Shown here one piece after another: positions 60,007-64,000 of a stretch of DNA of 64,000 nucleotides; position 1 is the stretch's first letter, and every line of letters begins with the position of its first letter. Made by a program: the position numbers and the translations under genes. The DNA comes from Microbacterium sp. Root166 (GTDB taxonomy: Bacteria; Actinomycetota; Actinomycetes; Actinomycetales; Microbacteriaceae): the NCBI RefSeq assembly GCF_001427145.1, contig NZ_LMGL01000003.1, positions 266,036 to 330,035 of the forward strand, written 5' to 3'. A model generated the notes under the pieces. That model had not been told where the DNA came from and did no database searches. It worked only from the letters and a program-made list of their open reading frames with translations.

Positions 60007-60636
60007 ATGGAGCTGACGGCTCCCCGCAGGCACGGGCCGGTGTCCATCCGGCTGGTGCGCCAGCGCGATGCCCGCATCCTTCAAAGCGAGCTCCAGTCGA
60101 ATCGCGAATGGCTGAGCCCGTGGGAGGCGACCAGCCCCGACGGGCCGGTGTCGTTCGACATGCGCCTCGGCGTCCGCCGGCTGCTGCAGCAGTATCGCGA
60201 CGGTGCCGGTGTGCCCTTCGTCATGGAGCACGACGGCAACATCGCCGGGCAGCTCAACGTCTGGGGCATCGCCCGCGGCTCGCTGGCCTCGGCCACGATC
60301 GGGTACTGGGTGAGCAAGCGCTTCGCCGGCCGCGGGATCACCCCGACGGCGGTGGCGATGGCCACGGACGTCTGCTTCTCGGAGCTGCGCCTGCACCGCA
60401 TGGAGATCTGCATCCGTCCCGAAAACCACGCCAGCCTGCGGGTCGTCGAGAAGCTCGGGTTCCGGTACGAGGGGCTGCGTCGCCGCTTCATCCACATCGA
60501 CGGCGACTGGCGCGACCACTACGCCTTCGCGCTCGTGCGCGAAGAGGTGCCTGAGGGCGTGCTGGCGCGCTGGGTGGCCGGACGCGCCCCGCAGGATGCC
60601 GCGACCGTGCCGCCGGCGGATCGCCTGCACGCCTAG
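60007..60636 (+). CDS. RimJ/RimL-type GNAT acetyltransferase
   Basis: Protein acetyltransferase of 209 residues. The GNAT core shows GYWVSKRFAGRGITPTAVAM (acetyl-CoA loop with RGI) and HRMEICIRPENHASLRVVEK, LGFRYEGLRRR, close to RimJ, which acetylates ribosomal protein S5 in E. coli. Starts 23 bases after galU. galU, a rimJ-like gene and a SepX/GlpR-like gene commonly occur together in actinobacteria. Confidence 0.9.
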   Translation: MELTAPRRHGPVSIRLVRQRDARILQSELQSNREWLSPWEATSPDGPVSFDMRLGVRRLLQQYRDGAGVPFVMEHDGNIAGQLNVWGIARGSLASATIGYWVSKRFAGRGITPTAVAMATDVCFSELRLHRMEICIRPENHASLRVVEKLGFRYEGLRRRFIHIDGDWRDHYAFALVREEVPEGVLARWVAGRAPQDAATVPPADRLHA

Positions 60637-60693
60637 CGCGGCGCGCGGCGCGCCGCTTCGACGGCCTGCGCGCCAGCGCTTACCGTGGTCAGC

Positions 60694-61656
60694 ATGGGTG
60701 GGCAGGTGCTGGGCGGGGGAGTCATCGTTCTCGTCGCCGTGCTCCTGTGGCTCGTCTACCTCCTTCCGACCTGGTACAGCCGCCGGCAGTACGACGCCGC
60801 CGAGCGCAACGCCGTGCGCCTGAACCAGGCCCTGCGCGTGCTCGCCGAGACGAGCGAGACGCCGGGTGAGGTCCACCTCGAGCTGAACGCCCGGACGGCG
60901 ATGGCCCAGCAGCGCCTCGCCAAGCAGGCGCTGGCCGAACGCGAGTCCGCCGCACTCGAGCACGCCAAGGTCGACCTCGAACTCGCCCGCACCGAGCGCG
61001 CCGCCGCCGAAGCCGCCGCGCGCGTCGACATGGAGCGCGCCCGTGCCGAACGCGCCGTCGCGGAAGCCGCCGCTCGCGCGGAACTCCACGCCGCGCGCGT
61101 ACAGCCGGCCGCACGACAGGCGCGTGCGCGCCGTCGCCTGCGGCTCTCTGCGACCGTCGTCGCGCTGGTCGCGATCGGCTTCGCGGTGTGGGGCGGCATC
61201 TCCATGGCGCTGGGTGGGTCCCAGCTGCTGCTGTGGACCTCGATCGCCGTCGCCGGCGCCTCCGGGATGCTGCTGCAGCGCATGTCGCGCGTCGTCGCGC
61301 GCGCCACGGCGCGGACAGCGGATGCCGCGACCCGCGCCCCCGCCAGGCTGCAGGACGTCGAGCTCGAGCGCGAAACCCGCGAGTGGGCGCCCCGGGAACT
61401 GCCGCGCCCCCTCACGGCGTCCGCCGGATCGCGCGCCTCGGCAGTGCTCGAGGCCGAAGCCGCACGCGCGGCGCTGCGTCAGGCGGCACTCGAGCAGGCC
61501 GTGCGGGATCGTGCCGAGGCACAGCGGCCGCCGTCGATCGACACGGCCCGCACCGCCCGGACCGGCACGGACTTCTCGCGCATGGGATACGTCGACGACG
61601 CCGAGATCGAGGCGCACGTCCGCGACCTCCTCGCGCGCCGCGCCTCCGGCCAGTAG
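60694..61656 (+). CDS. SepX/GlpR-like cell-division membrane protein
   Basis: Membrane protein of 320 residues. An N-terminal helix (GGVIVLVAVLLWLVYLLPTW) is followed by a basic YSRRQYDAAERNAVRLNQAL region, a long Ala/Glu/Arg coiled coil (about 55-140), a hairpin of two more helices (about 150-200), and a charged tail ending MGYVDDAEIEAHVRDLL. This matches the actinobacterial SepX/GlpR protein that joins the divisome with Glp. TACCGT 7 bases before ATG 60694 may mark a leaderless promoter. Assignment is by architecture and neighbours. Confidence 0.75.
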   Translation: MGGQVLGGGVIVLVAVLLWLVYLLPTWYSRRQYDAAERNAVRLNQALRVLAETSETPGEVHLELNARTAMAQQRLAKQALAERESAALEHAKVDLELARTERAAAEAAARVDMERARAERAVAEAAARAELHAARVQPAARQARARRRLRLSATVVALVAIGFAVWGGISMALGGSQLLLWTSIAVAGASGMLLQRMSRVVARATARTADAATRAPARLQDVELERETREWAPRELPRPLTASAGSRASAVLEAEAARAALRQAALEQAVRDRAEAQRPPSIDTARTARTGTDFSRMGYVDDAEIEAHVRDLLARRASGQ

Positions 61657-61666
61657 CCCAGGTCGA

Positions 61667-61718
61667 ATTGCCACTCGCGGCGGCTCAACTCCGGGAATGG
61701 CCGCATCAACTGGCAGCT
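61667..61718. repeat. Palindromic repeat family 2, copy A
   Basis: Contains TTGCCACTCGCGGCGGCT and GCCGCATCAACTGGCAGCT, the same two words (with few changes) as copy B at 63092-63147. The outer ends are inverted: TTGCCA opposite TGGCAG. It lies 11 bases after the SepX-like stop and 127 bases beyond the end of the amidohydrolase gene. Confidence 0.78.
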
Positions 61719-61845
61719 CGGTGGTTCCGGTGTGCCCGGGTCGGGTGCCGGGGAGTGGCGTCGGAGAACGTCCGCGACGCCCGGGGTGGCGGCATCCGGA
61801 ATCGGGGTGTCGTCCACGAACTCCGACGTGAGGTCCAGGCCGGGG

Positions 61846-63048
61846 TCAGGCCGCGTACAGGACTCGTCCGCCGCCGACCACGAGCTCGCGCGGGGGAGTG
61901 CGCACGAGCGCGTCCATGGCGTTCTCAGCGTCGATGAGCACGAGGTCGGCGCGGCCGCCCACGGCCAGACCGGCCGGCTCGAGTCCTGCGAAGGGCGCAC
62001 CGGCCGACGTGGCGAGCTCGACGACGCGGCGCAGGTCGGCGTCGCGGACCAGGCTCGACGAACGCGCGTACTGCCACGCGATGCCGAGTGTGTCGCCGGT
62101 GCCGTAGGGGCTCCACAGGTCGCGGATGCCGTCGGTCCCGAACCCGAATCGCACCCCGGCGGCGTCGAGCTCATGGAGGGGCAGCTGGGGCAGGCGCAGC
62201 GGCGCCACGGTCGTCATGGTGACGCCGAGCCCCGCCATCCGCTGCAGCAGGTCGCGCCGACGCGCGGCATCGACCTGCGCGAGGGCGAACCCGTGCGCGA
62301 CGTTGACCTTGCCGATCAGTCCGAGCGCCTCGGTGCGGTCGAGGATCAGGTCGAACTGGAACGCGCCCAATTCGGCCGCGTCGTGCAGGTGGATGTCGAT
62401 GCCGGCGCCCGTCGCGGCGGCGACGGCGAAGATCGCGTCGAGCTGGCCGACCGGGTCGCGGTCGATGCCGGCGGGGTCGAGTCCGCCGATGTGCTCGACG
62501 CCCGACTCGGCGGCCTTGCGGAGCAGCTCGAGCACGCCGGGGCGGCGGAGCACGCCGTCCTGCGGGAACGCCACGATCTCGGCCGTGATCGCGCCGTCGT
62601 ACTCGGCGACCGCCTCGCGCACGACCTCGATGCCGCGCAGCCCGAGTCCGAGATCGACGTCCACGTGTGTGCGCAGCGCCGTCGTGCCGAAGCGGACGAA
62701 CTCGGCGAGCACGCGACGCGTGATGTCGAGACTCGGGATGCCGAGCTCGTCGCGTCGCGCGCGTTCGTGCCGGATGCGACCGTCGGTGCCGCCCTCGCCG
62801 CCGTACGACTGCCAGGGGTGCCCGATCCAGGACTTGTCGACGTGCGCGTGGGTGTTGACGATTCCGGGCAGGGCCAGGTGTCCGCGCCCATCCACCTCGC
62901 CTTCGGCGATCGGAGCACCGGATGCCGCGCCCAGCGCCGTGATGACGCCCGCCTCGTCGATCGCGACGTCGTGCAGCGCATCGCCGCCGACCTCGTCGAG
63001 ACGCACATTGCGGACGGCCGACACACGTGGAAGGGCGGTGGAGCTCAT
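61846..63048 (-). CDS. Cytosine-deaminase-like metal-dependent amidohydrolase
   Basis: Hydrolase of 400 residues with a TIM-barrel core. Metal ligands appear in IVNTHAHVDKSW (near 65), IDIHLHDAAELGAF (near 220), NVAHGFAL and FGTDGIRDLW (near 310), the order seen in cytosine deaminase/N-isopropylammelide-type enzymes. Substrate unknown (a nucleobase or a related amide). The gene stands alone and is flanked on both sides by copies of a palindromic repeat. Confidence 0.88.
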   Translation of the reverse strand: MSSTALPRVSAVRNVRLDEVGGDALHDVAIDEAGVITALGAASGAPIAEGEVDGRGHLALPGIVNTHAHVDKSWIGHPWQSYGGEGGTDGRIRHERARRDELGIPSLDITRRVLAEFVRFGTTALRTHVDVDLGLGLRGIEVVREAVAEYDGAITAEIVAFPQDGVLRRPGVLELLRKAAESGVEHIGGLDPAGIDRDPVGQLDAIFAVAAATGAGIDIHLHDAAELGAFQFDLILDRTEALGLIGKVNVAHGFALAQVDAARRRDLLQRMAGLGVTMTTVAPLRLPQLPLHELDAAGVRFGFGTDGIRDLWSPYGTGDTLGIAWQYARSSSLVRDADLRRVVELATSAGAPFAGLEPAGLAVGGRADLVLIDAENAMDALVRTPPRELVVGGGRVLYAA

Positions 63049-63091
63049 GCGTCTATCCTCTCCCGGCGTGCCCCGCGGTCGGTCCTGGCAC

Positions 63092-63147
63092 CAGTTGCCA
63101 GTCCCGGCGGCTAAGACCCGTGCGAAGCCGCACCAACTGGCAACTGG
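63092..63147. repeat. Palindromic repeat family 2, copy B
   Basis: Inverted arms CAGTTGCCAGTCCCGGCGGC and GCCGCACCAACTGGCAACTG (imperfect in the middle) around a 14-base centre. It matches copy A at 61667-61718. It lies upstream of the amidohydrolase start and about 69 bases before tRNA-Ala. Confidence 0.82.
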
Positions 63148-63215
63148 CGGCCGGAAGCGTGGGAGGGCATCTCAAAGAGCGCCCCTCGGACCGTGATAAT
63201 CTGGCTGAGGTTTAC

Positions 63216-63291
63216 GGGCCTGTGGCGCAGTTGGTAGCGCGCCTCGTTCGCATCGAGGAGGTCAGGGGTTCAAATCCCCTCAGGTCCACCA
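63216..63291 (+). tRNA. tRNA-Ala (anticodon CGC)
   Basis: 76-base cloverleaf with encoded CCA: acceptor GGGCCTG with CAGGTCC (including the G3-U70 identity pair of tRNA-Ala), D stem GCGC/GCGC, anticodon stem CCTCG/CGAGG with loop TTCGCAT (anticodon CGC), T arm AGGGG-TTCAAAT-CCCCT. Confidence 0.95.
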
Positions 63292-63300
63292 ACACAAGAA

Positions 63301-63326
63301 ACCCCCGGCTTGTCCGGGGGTTTTCT
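63301..63326 (+). terminator. Terminator after tRNA-Ala
   Basis: Perfect stem ACCCCCGG / CCGGGGGT with a 5-base loop and a TTTCTTG tail, starting 9 bases after the tRNA CCA end. Confidence 0.88.
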
Positions 63327-63420
63327 TGCGTTTATGTGTCGGAGTATTTGAACCCCTGGGTGGGCCCACGCCGCCGAGGCTCCGCGCGCCGCGAAGCGGT
63401 GTGTGGAGGGGCGGTGGGGA

Positions 63421-63473
63421 CAAATCCCCTCAGGTCCACCAAACGCAAGAAACCCCCGACTTGTCGGGGGTTC
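63421..63473 (+). repeat. Duplicate of the tRNA-Ala 3' end and terminator
   Basis: The 22 bases CAAATCCCCTCAGGTCCACC plus AA are identical to the T-arm/acceptor/CCA end of tRNA-Ala (63271 onwards). They are followed by a second close copy of the terminator (ACCCCCGA / TCGGGGGT, 63451-63472). The spacing between copies is 150 bases. Looks like a remnant of an attachment site. The second hairpin also ends the convergent macrodomain gene. Confidence 0.85.
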
Positions 63474-63480
63474 TTCGCAT

Positions 63481-63975
63481 CTACAGGGCGGCCGTGATCT
63501 CCTCGTACGTGTTCTCGTCGAACGCGACGAGCCGGATCTCTTCGGCGCGGGTGCTGCTCGCGGCGATGGTGTCGATCGCAATGGCGATCGCCTCCGCGCG
63601 CGGCCACGCATAGACGCCGGCGCTGATCAGCGGGAACGCGATGCTGCGTGCGCCGAGCTCGTCGGCGACCTCGAGCGAGCGCCGGTAGCAGGACTGCAGC
63701 AGCGTGCGATCGCGCTCTCCCGCGCCGTAGTTCGGCCCCACCGTGTGGATCACCCACCTCGCGGGCAGGCGCCCGCCGGTCGTCCAGCCGGCGTCGCCGG
63801 TGGCCAGTCCGTGCGGGAACCGCGCGATGCAGTCCTGCAGGATCTCCGGACCTCCGGCGCGATGTATCGCCCCGTCGACGCCACCACCGCCGCGCATCGC
63901 CCGGTTCGCGGCGTTGACGATCGCGTCGGTCGCCTGGGTCGTGATGTCTCCATGGACAGCGCGAAGTCTGGTCAC
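63481..63975 (-). CDS. Macrodomain protein (O-acetyl-ADP-ribose deacetylase type)
   Basis: ADP-ribose-processing protein of 164 residues. Family motifs: VHGDITTQATDAIVNAANRA, the GGGGVDGAIHRAGG loop that cradles ADP-ribose, VIHTVGPNYG and AFPLISAGVYAWP. It removes or binds ADP-ribose-type modifications. GTG start at 63975. Its stop lies 8 bases from the duplicated terminator hairpin on the other strand. Confidence 0.94.
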   Translation of the reverse strand: MTRLRAVHGDITTQATDAIVNAANRAMRGGGGVDGAIHRAGGPEILQDCIARFPHGLATGDAGWTTGGRLPARWVIHTVGPNYGAGERDRTLLQSCYRRSLEVADELGARSIAFPLISAGVYAWPRAEAIAIAIDTIAASSTRAEEIRLVAFDENTYEEITAAL

Positions 63976-64000
63976 ACGCTTATTGTGCCCGCGGGGTCGA

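Overview
The window is a 64 kb piece of the chromosome of a high-GC actinobacterium, most likely Microbacterium or a close relative in the Microbacteriaceae. This rests on base composition and heavy GC codon bias, on a typical actinobacterial gene set (Lsr2, IdeR/DtxR, XPB-type helicase, ImuA'/ImuB/DnaE2, DUF222-HNH, split PntAA/PntAB/PntB, SepX/GlpR-like protein beside galU and rimJ), and on many start codons placed 6-9 bases after a TAnnnT hexamer (leaderless transcripts). Genes are densely packed with many ATGA, GTGA or TGATG overlaps. The window cuts a sensor kinase on the left.

Layout. 0-8 kb: two-component system, TetR/epoxide-hydrolase-like pair around a large palindromic operator, XPB helicase with its partner, cold-shock protein and an acidic DUF3027 protein. 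8-16.7 kb: a Dpp/Opp-type ABC importer fused into one operon with a GH3 beta-glucosidase, divergent from a TetR regulator; probably beta-glucoside/oligosaccharide uptake and hydrolysis. 16.7-22.5 kb: serC, a DUF559 nuclease-like gene bracketed by REP-like palindromes, IdeR-type regulator, an M23 peptidase behind a structured leader, a small ORF ending in a strong terminator, HNH nuclease, isochorismatase-like hydrolase. 22.6-28.6 kb: SOS-controlled mutasome imuA'-imuB-dnaE2, with a palindromic repeat inserted in frame in dnaE2. 28.7-30.3 kb: small zinc protein, Hsp20 under CIRCE and HAIR elements, membrane protein. 30.5-41 kb: two tandem DUF998-like membrane proteins and a P-type ATPase, then small membrane and hypothetical proteins, an HdeD-like/lipase fusion, and a spermidine-synthase-like protein. 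41-42.7 kb: a more A/T-rich patch with a DUF2510 protein and a frame-broken DNA glycosylase, ending at the 3' end of tRNA-Arg(CCU). 42.7-45.3 kb: two overlapping GAF-ANTAR regulators and a 0.7 kb gene-free stretch. 45.3-53 kb: DUF222-HNH, transhydrogenase operon, Lsr2, LuxR-type regulator divergent from an acetate-type sodium/solute symporter with its DUF485 partner. 53-58.4 kb: Ogt/ATL-like protein without its catalytic cysteine, a 1232-residue SF1-helicase-like protein whose ATPase motifs look degenerate, MscL, FmdB-like protein. 58.4-64 kb: 5-formyl-THF cyclo-ligase, galU-rimJ-sepX-like operon, a cytosine-deaminase-like hydrolase flanked by a second palindromic repeat family, tRNA-Ala(CGC) with a duplicated 3' end, and a macrodomain protein.

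The strongest unusual signals are the three independent palindromic repeat families (one hugging a DUF559 nuclease gene, one inserted in frame within dnaE2, one flanking an amidohydrolase), the duplicated tRNA-Ala 3' end, the apparently ATPase-dead helicase-like protein, the cysteine-less Ogt homologue, a CTG start on the sensor kinase, and strong enrichment of the word GGATGCC/GGCATCC. All product names are from reading translations and motifs; no database search was possible.
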